Assembly: GCA_036417435.1 (NCBI GenBank)
Contig: CM070904.1
Location: forward strand, 62,504,408 to 62,568,407
From: Inia geoffrensis
Lineage: Eukaryota > Chordata > Mammalia > Artiodactyla > Iniidae
Reading direction: 5' to 3'
DNA: 64,000 nucleotides
A model generated the notes under the pieces. It was given only the letters and a program-made list of their open reading frames with translations, was not told where the DNA came from and did not search any database. Positions 25,300-36,092 of the stretch are shown one piece after another; within the stretch, counting starts at the first letter, position 1, and every line of letters begins with the position of its first letter. The position numbers and the translations under genes are program-made.

Positions 25300-25325
25300 G
25301 GGGGAAGGGCGGGCGGGGGCGGGGC
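25300..25325 (+). promoter_or_regulatory. GC-box cluster and G-quadruplex motif
   Basis: Five G-runs of 3-5 bases separated by 1-2 bases lie at 25,300-25,324 and include overlapping GGGCGGG and GGGGCGGGG boxes (candidate Sp1/KLF sites). The G-rich strand is the + strand, so the C-rich strand is the RBMS1 sense strand. The spacing meets the usual definition of an intramolecular G-quadruplex. The cluster lies just upstream of the CCAAT box in the RBMS1 direction. Confidence 0.6.
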
Positions 25326-25473
25326 TTGGGCGCCGCGGAGCCGGGACCCGCTGGAGGTGAGGGCTGAGTTTTAACCACTCCTCACCTCCCAGGCTTGACG
25401 GGCAGAAGCCTTGGGAGCCCGAATCGCTTTGTGTTGGAGGTGGAGGGTGGGGGTAGATTGCGGGGGTGGCCCA

Positions 25474-25557
25474 GCTTAAGAACTGCAGAGTGGACACCTT
25501 CTTTGGGGGGGACGCGCTTAAGAACTGCAGAGTGGACACCTTGTTTGTTTTCATGAG
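25474..25557. repeat. 42-bp tandem duplication upstream of the RBMS1 promoter
   Basis: A 27-bp identical block beginning GCTTAAGAACTGCAGAG occurs at 25,474-25,500 and again at 25,516-25,542, a period of exactly 42 bp. The remaining 15 bp of each unit have diverged, with a G-run in the first and TTTG repeats in the second. It is a recent local duplication and resembles none of the interspersed repeats nearby. Confidence 0.85.
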
Positions 25558-25704
25558 TTTTTATCTCCTTAAGGGGGAGGGGAGGTAAGGGGGAAGGAGG
25601 AGGGAATCTGATTCATCTCTCACTTCCCGCCCCCCACCCCACCCCACCCCCCCGCCCAATGATTTTTTTTTTTTTCACAAGAGAAGGAAAATGATTTAGT
25701 GCCC

Positions 25705-25815
25705 AACCACAAGGCTGGAGTGGGGACACCTGGGTTCGGTTCCCCCCAGGCCACAACACTAATTTTCTAGGTGACCTTGGGAGGGTTAGTGTCCTTCGGA
25801 CTGGTGAGTTTGGTG
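25705..25815 (+). mobile_element. MIR-type SINE fragment
   Basis: CTGGAGTGGGGACACCTGGG, then a TTCGGTTCC phrase and TCTAGGTGACCTTGGGAGGG, follow the MIR tRNA-to-core region in + orientation with several gaps. Confidence 0.5.
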
Positions 25816-27039
25816 AGATATGAGAGGTGAAATCGTGCCCTCTGCACAAGAGGAGGCAAAGCACTCCAACACATACACACACGCTCCTCACAACAAATAG
25901 ACGGATCTTTCTAAGGGGGAGACGTCGCAAAGAGGCAGAATGTTATTATTAGAGGACACAATATAGACATCAGCTTTTCTCTGCCTCTTTCTAATGCTGC
26001 CAGACAGTCTGACAACTCCCACTCAGGAACAAGGAAACTCCCTGAGTTTGGAATATTTTAAGGCCATTTTGAAAGTCACGCTGGCATATTGTTGCAGTGT
26101 GCTTCAGTGACATGTTAAAATCAATCTCTCCCTTTCTGCCTCTCTCCATCTCCTAATTGTCACAGCTGCAGACAGCCCCAGACAGCAGTGGTTCAGTTCA
26201 CTACATAACTGGATATAATTTAATGGAGTTAATTGGTCCCTGAAGCTGCCTGTAGAAGACTTTTATATTGTAGCTCAACAAGAGATAGTACCAAAAATGT
26301 ACAAATAGGATAAGTAAGAAAGCACCTTCAAATTGGAGTTGTTGTGCATCTAATAAAATGTAATGAAAAATTAATTTGTTATTCAATAGACCTTGATTAC
26401 TCTGTTTTGTCATTTTGGTTTTCTGAGAGTCTGTTTTCGTAATAGCACAGAGGTAAATCAAACTGAAATGGAATGCATGATTTTGTCAAACAGTTATATT
26501 TTTATTTGATTACATTTTAAAAGATTTAGTAAGATACTTTAAAATGATGCAATAGTGAAATGAAACCTTTATCTTTATATGATTTAGACAAATTTCTAGG
26601 TTATACAATTTGAAAAAACAAATGTAAGTTCATATGAGAATATTTTGGATATGCCAGGAGGCAAATCACGTTCTTCTTAAAAAATTAACAGTTAACCCAT
26701 GTGAAATCCTATAGCTGAGCTTCTGCTGCATGGTGGGCCCTGTTGAGGTTAATGTCAATCTGAAGGTCGGGGTGGTCCATTGCCTAGCTAGGGGATCTAA
26801 AAATAGTTCTTTATACTGTTTCAGTGTGGGACTCTTGAATGTATTTGATAAGAGAACCAAGTGCACTAACCTGTGTTAAGAACCTAGGAGGACTAGGAAT
26901 GATGGTTTACAGGAGTGACGAAGGAAGAGAACAAGTTAAGAGCAATCTCAGGAGTTCTAGGCCTGAGGTGATAAAAGAAATGATCAAACTCAGACTGTTC
27001 TACTTTTTTCTGGATGATGAAAATTCAGTCTGTTTTACA

Positions 27040-28395
27040 GAGCCCAGAAGCACACCCACAATTATGTAGACACTTGATTTATGACTGCGGTGGTATTGCA
27101 GAGCAGTGGAGAAAGAATGAGCTTTTCAATAAGTGATTCTGGGTCAATTGGCTATCCATATGGAAAAAATGAAATTGGAGCCCTGCTTCACAAAAGGGGA
27201 AGAAAGAATTTCAAATGAATCAAAGACCTAGATGTAAAAAAACAAAACTATAAAGCTGTTAGGAGATAATATAGGAAATATCTTGATAGCAATGAAGTAA
27301 GGGAAAGATTTCTCTAATAAGGTGACCAAGAGTACAAGGTTGATCAATTTGACTCTATTAAAATTCAGAACACTGATTCATCAAAGGATTCTATAAAGAA
27401 AGTGAAAAAGCAAGCCACAAAGTAGCTATTTGTAATCCATATAACTACAAAAGACTAATAGAATATGTAAAGAACTCCCTGAAATCAATTTTAAAAAGAA
27501 AAACAACATGTAAAACATGAATAAAAGATTAAACGTGTGTATTTCAGAGAGGAGGAAACACAAATGTCCCTGTAACATATGAAGAGATACTCACACTCAT
27601 TAGTAATAAAGGAAATGTAAATTAAAATACTAATAAGATACCATTGCACACTCACCAGATTGGCAAAAATTAAGAACTCTGAAAATATTGAGAGTAGGTG
27701 AAGATGTAGAAAAGGGGAAAATCTCAAAAACACTGCTTACTGGAGGAAATGTAAATTGGTACATTCACCGCTTTAGAAAACAGTTTGCTATTCCCCAATT
27801 TATTTGCATGTATGCTCTGGCACAGTAACTGTAGGCATCTACCTCAGAGAATTCCGTCTATCCGTGTACCAAGAGAAATGTACAGGAGTGTTCATAATAT
27901 ACAGAAAATAACTTAAGTGTCTACCAAGAGTAGAATGGATAAAAAGACTGTGGTATATGCCTACAATGGAACTTTTTGCAGCAGTGAAAATGAATAAACT
28001 ATAGGTAAAAGCAGCAACACAGATCATTTCAAAATTGATGTTGCAAGAAGCAAGTCAACATAAAGCATGATTCCATTTACATGAAGTTGAAAAACAGAAA
28101 AAAAATATCTTAACAGTATGTTATGTAAGAATAGTTACACGAGTAATTGTTTTAAAACTATAAGGAAAAACAAAGGGATTATAACATAAAATTCAGAATA
28201 GTGGTTTATCTCTGAGGGAGAAGAGTGAGATGTTCATGGAGGGTTGGAAGGGGACTTGTAGAGATGGTAATGTTCCATGTTTTGCACTGGGTTGTAGATA
28301 TATAAAAATATATTTCAATACTTTTCTTTAAGTGGTTCCAAGACTCTTTTGTATGTTTGCTGTATTTCATACTAAAACATTTTAAAAACAAAACT
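27040..28395 (+). mobile_element. L1M fossil (ORF2 3' part and 3' UTR)
   Basis: Stop-riddled ORF2 text in + orientation, with the phrase ACACTCATTAGTAATAAAGG followed by AAATGTAAATTAAAATACTAATAAG at about 27,592-27,637. The 3' UTR ends near 28,395. It is highly diverged and has no intact frame. Confidence 0.75.
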
Positions 28396-28399
28396 CAGC

Positions 28400-29811
28400 T
28401 TTTAATTTTATTCATGATCATTTTCAAACATATACCAAAGCAGAGAGAATAATGATTCCTCTGTTCCTAATACCCAGCTCCAAAATTTATCAACATTTTG
28501 TCATTCTTGTTTCTCTCTCTCTTCCTCTCGGTCTCTCTCCCTCACTCTCTCTCTCTCACTCACACACATGCACACACACATTTTAATTTTTCTGGAGTGT
28601 TTTAAAGCAAATCCCAAACATTGTATCATTTCACCTGCAACACTTTTGATATCTACCTCTAACAAGTAAGAACTTTTTAAAACACAATATCATGATCACC
28701 TCTAACAAAGTTGACGACAATTTGTTAAGATCAATACCCAGTTCTTGTTCATTTTTCTCCAATTATCTAAAAATCGCTTTTTGTAGTTCATTTGTTTAAA
28801 TCAGGATGAAACAATGTCCACATGTTAAATTTGGTTGATATATCTCTTAAGCCTCTTTTAATATATAAACGTTCACCCCCACTCACTTTCTAAATTGATG
28901 TTTATTTGTTAAAGAAATCATCTGTCCTATAGAATTTCCCACATGGCTGACTGCAACCTCGTGGTGTCATTTAAAGCTGATGGTTAGTTCTAGAGGTTTA
29001 ATTACATGCTGGTTCACTGTTTTTAGCAAAGAACGCTTCATAGATGGTGCTGAACACACATAGGTGATGTGTTGTACATCACATCACATCAAGAGAGACA
29101 CATAATATCTGGTTGTCTCATTTTAGTGATGTGAAGATTGATCAGAAGTTCAGGTATTATCAGTTCGATTTATCCCCTAAAAAGTTTCATGGTTTTAATA
29201 GTCATTCATAACTTACCTCAATCCATTATTTCATTAGGGGTTACAAAGTTGTGGTTTTCATAGTTTCTTCATTCCTTCTTTACTTATTAGTTGGAAATTG
29301 TCTATGGAGAAGAATTTTTCTCTCTTCAATTCTTTGGTTAACTTGAAATACAATTAGCATAGGAAGAGCAGGATAAATTTCCCCCTATTTACCAAGTTTC
29401 AGAATAATGAGTTGATGCCATGGGAAACTCCAAAGCTAACCAGCTTTAAGTAACAACATCCTGAACTTGTGAATTTTTATATGTTTGATTTGTTCCAATC
29501 CACCACAATCATTATTCTTGTTGATGCTCAAACTGTCCCATTTTCAGCTAACAAGAAACCCTTCAAATTGTCTCTTGTGGCTTTTTTTTTTTTTTTTTCA
29601 CCAGACCCCAAGAGTCTTTGATAGATTTTTTTTACTTTCTAGCATAGTAAGATTGTCCTGGGTCCTTGTACAGCTCATGCCCGCACCTGGATTAGCTATT
29701 TTTCTAAGAAACCCACATCAGCTTGCTCTTAAACTTTTTTTTTCAATAACAAATTCCTTAAAGTGTGTTTTTTTGTCCTTATTAAATGTGGGGGAAGGAG
29801 CTCATGAAATA
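28400..29811 (+). mobile_element. Ancient LINE-like repeat, copy 1 of 2
   Basis: Shares ordered phrases with 58,860-59,800: GATGCTCAAACTGTCC against GATGCTCAAATTGTCC, TACTTTCTAGCATAGTAAGA against TACTTTCTGGCAAAGCAGGG, and TTAGCTATTTTTCTAAG against TTAGCCATTTCTCCAAG. Both copies are in the same orientation. I recognise it as a common old mammalian repeat, probably a LINE UTR, but cannot name the subfamily. It contains a (TC)n/(CA)n tract at about 28,512-28,578. Confidence 0.55.
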
Positions 29812-30018
29812 TTCTTTTTTTTTTTGCGGTACGCAGGCCTCTCACTGCCGCGGCCTCTCCCATTGCGGAACGCAGGCTCCAGACGCGCAGGCTCAGCGGC
29901 CACGGCCAACGGGCCCAGCCGCTCCGCGGCATGTGGGATCTTCCCGGACTGGGGCACGAATCCGTGTCCCCCGCATCGGCGGGCGGACTCTCAACCACTG
30001 AGCCACCAGGGGAGCCCT
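29812..30018 (-). mobile_element. CHR-type SINE, about 210 bp
   Basis: T-tract, then GCGGTACGCAGGCCTCTCAC, ending GAGCCACCAGGGGAGCCC. No convincing target-site duplication is visible, so the flank may have decayed. Confidence 0.9.
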
Positions 30019-30077
30019 AAAAAGCATTTTAAATGAGATGGTACAATGTCCTAAAAGCTAAGATTTAACCAAGCAGT

Positions 30078-30125
30078 GTGTATATATATTATATATGTAT
30101 ATACATATATGTCTATACATACATA
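30078..30125. repeat. TA-rich microsatellite
   Basis: Alternating TATATA with ATGTATATACATA variants. No other content in 30,019-30,530. Confidence 0.8.
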
Positions 30126-30530
30126 CACTCTTCAATGCAGTACTGAAATGAAAAGATATGTGTTTCAAGACCACATAGAAATCCTTGATAAAAATAGAAG
30201 CCTAAGACTATAAATTCTATCAATTTTTATCTACCAAGGTATGGGTTCTGTGGCATTATAGGTGATCAGCCAAGTCAAGGGGAAAGGCACTGGTAATTCT
30301 ATTTGTCTGATGGTGCTGTGGAATTAGAAAGCTGGGGAAGAAAGGAAACACATAAAGGAAGCATCATCTTTAGCTTCCTTAGCATTTGTAAATTTTCCGA
30401 ATCTAAATTATAGTTGAATTTTAGCAATACTTTGTTTTTGTTCTTAAGACTTCCTGTACTCTTATCTACATTTTATCAGCATCATTGCCATCACAGTTAT
30501 TTTGAAATTATTTTAACATCATACTTTTTG

Positions 30531-30650
30531 CTTATTTATTTATTTTTGGTCACGGCTGCTTGAGGGATTTCAGTTCCCTGACCAGGGATGGAACCCTCCT
30601 TCAGCGGTGAAAGTGTGGAGTCCTAACCACTAGACCGCCAGAGAATTCCC
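30531..30650 (-). mobile_element. Short CHR-type SINE
   Basis: On the minus strand it starts GGGGAATTCTCTGGCGGTCT and continues with a GTTAGGACTCCA-like A-box region. CCCTGACCAGGGATGGAACC is the complement of the B-box region. Possible decayed target duplication: ATCATACTTTTT before, ATAATTACTTTTT after. Confidence 0.8.
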
Positions 30651-30719
30651 CATAATTACTTTTTAGTTTACAAAAACCTCACACATAAGTTACCTCATTT
30701 GATCCTCACTGAAATCGTT

Positions 30720-30905
30720 CCAGGTAGATGCTGTTATTAAGGGCACAGACTCCAGAGTCAGACTGCCCAGGTTCAAAGCTGGCTGTTCCCCTCCCTGACT
30801 AGAAGAGTGTAAAATGAGGTTTATGAGAGGATTAAATGAGATGATATCCATAAAGCATTTAAACTAGTGCCTGGCACAAAATAAGCACTATAAAAGTATT
30901 AATTA
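30720..30905 (+). mobile_element. MIR SINE with central deletion
   Basis: AAGGGCACAGACTCCAGAGTCAG-type 5' end, AGGATTAAATGAGATGATAT, and 3' CTAGTGCCTGGCACAAAATA all follow MIR order. Part of the core (the GTGTGACC segment) is missing. Confidence 0.8.
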
Positions 30906-31923
30906 CTATTCTTTTATATATTAAAAAAAAAGAGAGATATTCAGTAATTGGCCTAACTAAGGTAGTTCTTTATGGTAAGTTAAAAATCTAGGGTAAAACC
31001 CCAGGACTGCTGATGCTAAAAGCCCTATTTTTAAATATTGTTCAGTACTACCTTCTTACTTAGATTGTGTTTCCTTTACATTTCTTTCCTCCTTCTCTTC
31101 TCTCTCCCTTTGATCTCTTTCTTTCTCTCATCTTTTTCTTCGCCGTCATCTTCTCCTTTCTCTCCTCTCCCTCTTCCTTTTCCTACCCCTACCATCACCC
31201 TCACCACCTGTTCCACCACTAGTGCCACCAACATCATCACCAGAAACATCAGCGTGATGAACTAAATTGCCTGTGAACTTGAAAGGAACTCATGCTGATA
31301 AATTTATTTTTAATGGGGTGACACAGAAGGAAGGAAGGAAGAAAAAGGTGATTTTAGCTGACAGTCATACTATGCTATATATTTAACTTGTAGTTATGAT
31401 CTCTACTTATTTATAAAAAACAATGCCTGAGATGAAAAATGTACTTGAAAAGATTAACAGCAGCTTAGACAATGAAGAAGAAAAGATTACTGAACTTGAA
31501 CAGATAGCAATAAAAGTATCCAGAATGAAAAATAAATGCAGAACACTAAACTATGCTAATGCTAGGAATAAAAATTGATAACTTATATAAAATTATTATC
31601 TAGAAAAATATGAAAATGCTTGTGTAAAAATTACAATAGCATGTGAGTTAGGGTTTTGTGATACTGGATAGTTTTTGTTGCTGTTGCTGCTTTAATTTTC
31701 AATGTTTATTAATTCCATTGTTTAGCACATGCCTCCTGGGTAGCCTGATACTGTGTTAATCAACATGGCACTAAAGGCAAACTGAATATAGTTCCTGTCC
31801 TTAAGTGGTTCTCAGTCTAGTAGTGAAAACAGACATGTAAACATACAATTGCTATAGAGTGTGGTAACCTGGATAGGGAGGAAGCGCCTTATTTGGACTG
31901 AGGATGTCCAATGAAGCTTTTTT
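30906..31923. other. Unassigned sequence with pyrimidine tract
   Basis: A CT-rich tract lies at about 31,073-31,200. A weak L2/MIR-age repeat at about 31,690-31,850 resembles the fragment at 7,750 (TGTTTATTAATTCC, TTCCTGTCCTTAAGTGG). No gene. Confidence 0.4.
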
Positions 31924-32134
31924 TTTTTTTTTTTTTTTTTGCAGTACGCGGGCCTCTCACTGTTGTGGCCTCTCCCATTGCGGAGCACAGGCTCCGGACG
32001 CGCAGGCTCTGCGGCCATGGCTCACGGGCCCAGCCACTCCGTGGCATGTGGGATCTTCCCGGACCGGGGCACGAACCCGTGTCCCCTGCATCGGCAGGTG
32101 GACTCTCAACCACTGCGCCACCAGGTAAGCCCCT
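31924..32134 (-). mobile_element. CHR-type SINE, about 210 bp
   Basis: T-tract, then GCAGTACGCGGGCCTCTCAC, ending GCGCCACCAGGTAAGCCC. Target-site duplication ATGAAGCTTTTTT at 31,911-31,923 and 32,135-32,147. Confidence 0.93.
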
Positions 32135-32147
32135 ATGAAGCTTTTTT

Positions 32148-32822
32148 AAGAAGAGACACTTTTAGCTATAGTTTGTGAGGAAAAAAAATAATTCACCAAA
32201 TAAATAGGGATACAAGTGGAATGAAGCAAGAGTAGAGTTGAAGGAGAATTGGAAAATTCTAGACAAAATATTGGTATATGCAAAAGTGTTGGAGAACCAC
32301 AAATCTTTCGTTATGACTTAAATTCCAAGTACATGCAGAGGTGAGTAGGGATTGAAGCTGGAAAGGCTAAGTGGGGACTAGCTCATGACAACCTTATTAG
32401 AATGCTACTCTACAATAAGTGGACATTTCCAATATTTCTGGCATAGGCAACATGAACTAGTAAATCACTTGGGCTTTATTCTGCCGGTATAAGGGAGTTA
32501 TTAAGGGGTTTTACAGTCTGAGTTGTAATCTGAGTTACAAGGTCAGATTTATGATTAGAAAGATTACAGTGTCATCAGTATGGTAGATAGATTCAATGGC
32601 AGTGGGGGAGATTAGAATCAGATACTCCAGTTATTCTGGGAAAGATATGACAATGGCTTAATCTAGACTCAGGATATGTAAGAGCAATGAGAGCTGTCCA
32701 TTCTGGGTGTAGGCAATAAGGGAGTGTGATATCAGTGATAAAAACACTCCTCCCTGAAAAAATCTTTTGTTGGTGTAAGTTCCAAATAATTGTCATGGTT
32801 ACTGCTGAATTTAATCATTGTA
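32148..32822. other. Unassigned sequence
   Basis: No gene and no repeat that I can name. Confidence 0.35.
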
Positions 32823-33345
32823 TATATTTGTTATATATTGCTGCTTAACAAATTATCCCAACTTTAGCAACTTAAACAACATACAATCATTATTTCACAT
32901 GATTTCTGAGGGTCGGTAATTTGGGAGTGGCTTAGCTGGATGATTCTAACTCAGGGTCTCTCATAAGATTTAGATGTCTACTGGGACTGTAGTCGCCTGA
33001 AGGTCAAGGGCTGGAGGATCCACTTCCAAGCTCACTTATGGCTATTGGCCGGCCTCCTCAGTTCCTCTCAATGTGAGCCTTTGTATCAGACTGCTCTGCT
33101 AACACATGACAGCTGTATAATATACATATATAGTGTGTATGTGTGTGTGTGTGTGTGTGCATGTGTGTAGAGAGAGAGAGAGAAACTCAACCAAGGTAGA
33201 GGCTGTAGTGTCTATTATAACCTAAATCTCAGAAGTGGCATACTATCAATTCTAATTCTGACACATTCTATTAGTTACAATGTGACAAGAATGTGAGTAC
33301 AAGGAGTGGCATCTTGGAGTCTGACTGCCACAGTAACATATGTAG
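32823..33345 (+). mobile_element. Ancient interspersed repeat with embedded (GT)n(GA)n
   Basis: TATTGCTGCTTAACAAATTA, ACTCAGGGTCTCTCATAAGA, GCTGGAGGATCCACTTCCAA and a 3' CATCTTGGAGTC phrase are wording of a common mammalian repeat that I cannot name with confidence. A (GT)n(GA)n microsatellite at about 33,131-33,183 has grown inside it. Confidence 0.5.
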
Positions 33346-33389
33346 AAAGTTCAAAGGAACACATTCTTACTACGTATTCTTTTACTTAC

Positions 33390-33790
33390 TTACTCATACA
33401 GTACACACTGTGTGCTACCTGGAAGTTAATTCAGAAAATTACCCATTAAGCAGTTACTCCCCGTTCCCCTCTCCTCCCAGCCTCTGGCAATCGGCAATCT
33501 GCTTTCTGTTTCTATGGATTTGCCAATTCTGGATATTTCATATAAACAGATTTATACACCATGTGACCTTTTTTGCCTGACTTCTTGCACTAAGCATGTT
33601 TTTGTGGTTCATCTACATTGTAGCATGTATCAGTACTTCATCCCTTTTTATGGCTAAATAATATTCCATTGTATCTGTATACCACAATTTGTTTATCCGT
33701 TCATCCGTTGATGAATATTTGGCCTGTTTCCATCTTTTGGCTATTGTGAGTAGCGCTGTCATGAACATTTATGTAAAGTATTTGGGGCAG
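33390..33790 (-). mobile_element. L1M 3' UTR fragment, antisense
   Basis: CCAATTCTGGATATTTCATA, then GGCTAAATAATATTCCATTG and TTGGCTATTGTGAGTAG, are the complement of L1M/L1ME 3' UTR wording. Confidence 0.75.
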
Positions 33791-35644
33791 AGGGGATTGA
33801 TTTTAAGGTGCCAGTGAAAATGTGAGTGAATGTGTCCAGCAGGTATTTGTATCTGTGGGTCTGAGTTAAGAGGAGAGGTCAGAGATGGAGATAGACTTGG
33901 AGTCAGCAACTGTATATGGGTTGTGGTCAAAACCAAGAGGGAAAGCATGTAGAGAGAAAAGAGCAGTAGACTGAAGGTAGGAGTTAAGTCAAAATGTCTA
34001 TGGCATACAGGACTTGGCTAAAGCCTCTAGACATTCTCTGGTCTAACACTTTGAGTGTAAGCATTAAGCTAGTTCACATTATACAGAACTTCTCATTTAT
34101 CATTGACCTATAGACTTTGTAGGATCGCATTAACTCCCTTTAATAACTTATTTAACAGTTTAGTTATTTTATTACCAAGAAAAGCCTACTTTCTAGGTGC
34201 TCAAATTGTAATTTATGACATAAGAAATCACATCCTGCCCTGTGGAAGATGGATAATGTTTAGTCACTGCTCTGTGATATAAAGAACTTCTCCAGCATCT
34301 TTTTTGTTGACTAAATAACTTCAGGCCTTTCACCTTTCCTTTAAATATTTTCTAAAATTTAGATGCATTTTCTGGGTCTCCCATAATTTACTACATCATG
34401 ATTCAATTGGATAGTCTAGTAAAACACTGTCTTCTTATGCTCAGTGAAGTGTGTTCTCTACCAAGCTCTTACAGTCCACCCTTCTTTGAAGATAGTATCC
34501 TGTTCTGTTATTATAACAAGGAAACAAGACAAATCCACTATTGACTTATCAGTATCTTTAACTTGTGCTCCATTGTAATCTAAAACCCCTTTATTGATGG
34601 CACATCTAGATTATTTCTCCTGTTACATCAGCAGAGAGTATTTCAATTTCAGGGTATGTGTTAATTAATGTTGCCCTTGTACTTTTCGATCAAAATTCTT
34701 TGTTTACACATGTCTAATTTACAAAGAACACTTTCAATCTTCTTCTTATATTTTTTTAAGTGTTAATAATCTTGTCATATTTGCTATCATACCAGAATTG
34801 GGAATTTTCTCAATTCCATTTTGTCACTCATAAGGAATGTTGAAAAACATTGGGAACCTAAAATTCATCCCTTGTGTGGTAGTTTTCTAGATTTCTTAGA
34901 TTGACACTAAGCTGTCCACCTGCACTTTGGGGGGACATTACTCCACATCAACTTACACTTCTAGGATTGCATGAAACTTTTTATGTTTGCAACCTTCCCA
35001 CTTTAATGGATAGTGGAGCATAAGCAAGACTGTTTGGTGGACTAAATCCCAGTTCATACAAACCTCAGTCATTTACATTTCCTGCAGGTACAGTGCAGAA
35101 TGCCAGTGATTGTAAGCCATCCAATCTTTGTCAGGACTTTCTGTGTTTGGCATACATTGTGATTGACTTAGCAACTATAATGAAATGCAAGTAATGCTGC
35201 ACTTTCAAGATGCTTTAGATGGATTTCCTTGTATTTGGGAGATGTCTGGCCTAGGGGGAGGAGGAAATCTAATCGAGCATTCAGAAGGACTGTACCTGCA
35301 CCCTGAAGTCTAGAAGGAAGGAAGTTAGACTTCTGGGTAATGTGATTACATGGCAGTGGTGTTTACTGCTGTGGAATCATTAGAATATTCCAACTTTTTG
35401 AAAGATAGATCTCTTATGTACTCAAAGGGTAATGAACACCCCTTAATGAATGCTGTGCAGGGAGACTAGATTGCTTGCTGGGTAATTGGCATTGGTGGGG
35501 AATGGGCAAAGTGTGGTTAGGTCAGGGCACCTCTGACCCACCAGGATCCAGCCTGAAAAATGGCCATTTTCTATGGCTTCCTGAAGGTGAGGCTTACATT
35601 TAACTTCCGTGGATCTTTCACACTTCATAGCTCTTGTACAATGT
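33791..35644. other. Unassigned sequence, repeat-poor
   Basis: About 1.8 kb with no element or gene that I recognise. Short open frames only. Confidence 0.35.
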
Positions 35645-35830
35645 CAGCCATTTACTAAATGTTTTCTCACTTAATCCTCTCTGTCACCCTGCTTTGTAGG
35701 TTACTATCCTTGCATTTGCAGATAAGAAGACAAAGACTGTGTGAGGTTACCTCTTGCCCAAGGCTTCAGAGTGGAGGAATCAGGTTTTGAACAGAGTTCA
35801 TACTCAATGCATTATGCCTCAATATTTCAC
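35645..35830 (-). mobile_element. MIR SINE, antisense
   Basis: CTCACTTAATCCTCTCTGTC, then TTGCAGATAAGAAGACAAAG and CAGGTTTTGAACAGAG, read as the complement of MIR core and 3' region. Confidence 0.7.
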
Positions 35831-35949
35831 TTTAAGCAAAGAGCCAATGGAACATATAAATGGTTCAGTTAATTTTATAATTAATTTGAAATTAATAGGC
35901 ACATTTATATAAATTTTCTATAATATTGTGTTGTTATCCATCTTTATCT

Positions 35950-36092
35950 TTTTTTTTTTTAATTTAAAAATTTTTTTGCCTGCGCCATGCTGCATGTGGG
36001 ATCTTAGTTCCCTGACCAGGGATTGATTGAACCTGTGCCCCCTGCATTGGGAGCATGGAGTTTTAACCACCAGACCACCAGGGAAGTCCCTC
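35950..36092 (-). mobile_element. Short CHR-type SINE
   Basis: T-rich tail, then GCATGTGGGATCTTAGTTCC, CCTGACCAGGGATTGATTGA, ending CCACCAGGGAAGTCCC. The three-base duplication within GATTGATTGAACC is a private change. Confidence 0.85.

Larger units (their letters stand above)
24190..25350 (-). promoter_or_regulatory. RBMS1: CpG island / RBMS1 promoter
   Basis: This is the only dense GC- and CpG-rich block in the window, with sharp edges against AT-rich DNA on both sides. It spans the start of intron 1, the coding exon, the 5' UTR and the core promoter. Its upstream end carries a CCAAT box and overlapping GC boxes and lacks a TATA box, as expected of a broad housekeeping or developmental CpG promoter. 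Several long open frames cross it on both strands, but they are compositional (Pro/Arg/Ala/Glu-rich) and not genes. Confidence 0.85.
25351..27039. other. Promoter-upstream region
   Basis: It starts at the island edge and falls to normal GC content by about 26 kb. It contains the 42-bp duplication, a C-run at about 25,628-25,655, and a MIR-like fragment at about 25,705-25,815 (ACACCTGGGTTCGGTTCC, CTAGGTGACCTTGGGAGGG). The rest is unassigned and could hold upstream RBMS1 elements. Confidence 0.45.

Noticed and set aside
24667..25374. 235-residue open frame on the + strand across the CpG island
   Set aside because: Its Pro-, Arg- and Gly-rich content comes from GC-rich DNA and the CTC and CGG tracts. 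It runs antisense to the recognised RBMS1 exon and has no homology I recognise.
29485..30036. 183-residue open frame
   Set aside because: The C-terminal half is antisense SINE text shared with all other CHR copies, the rest is old repeat.
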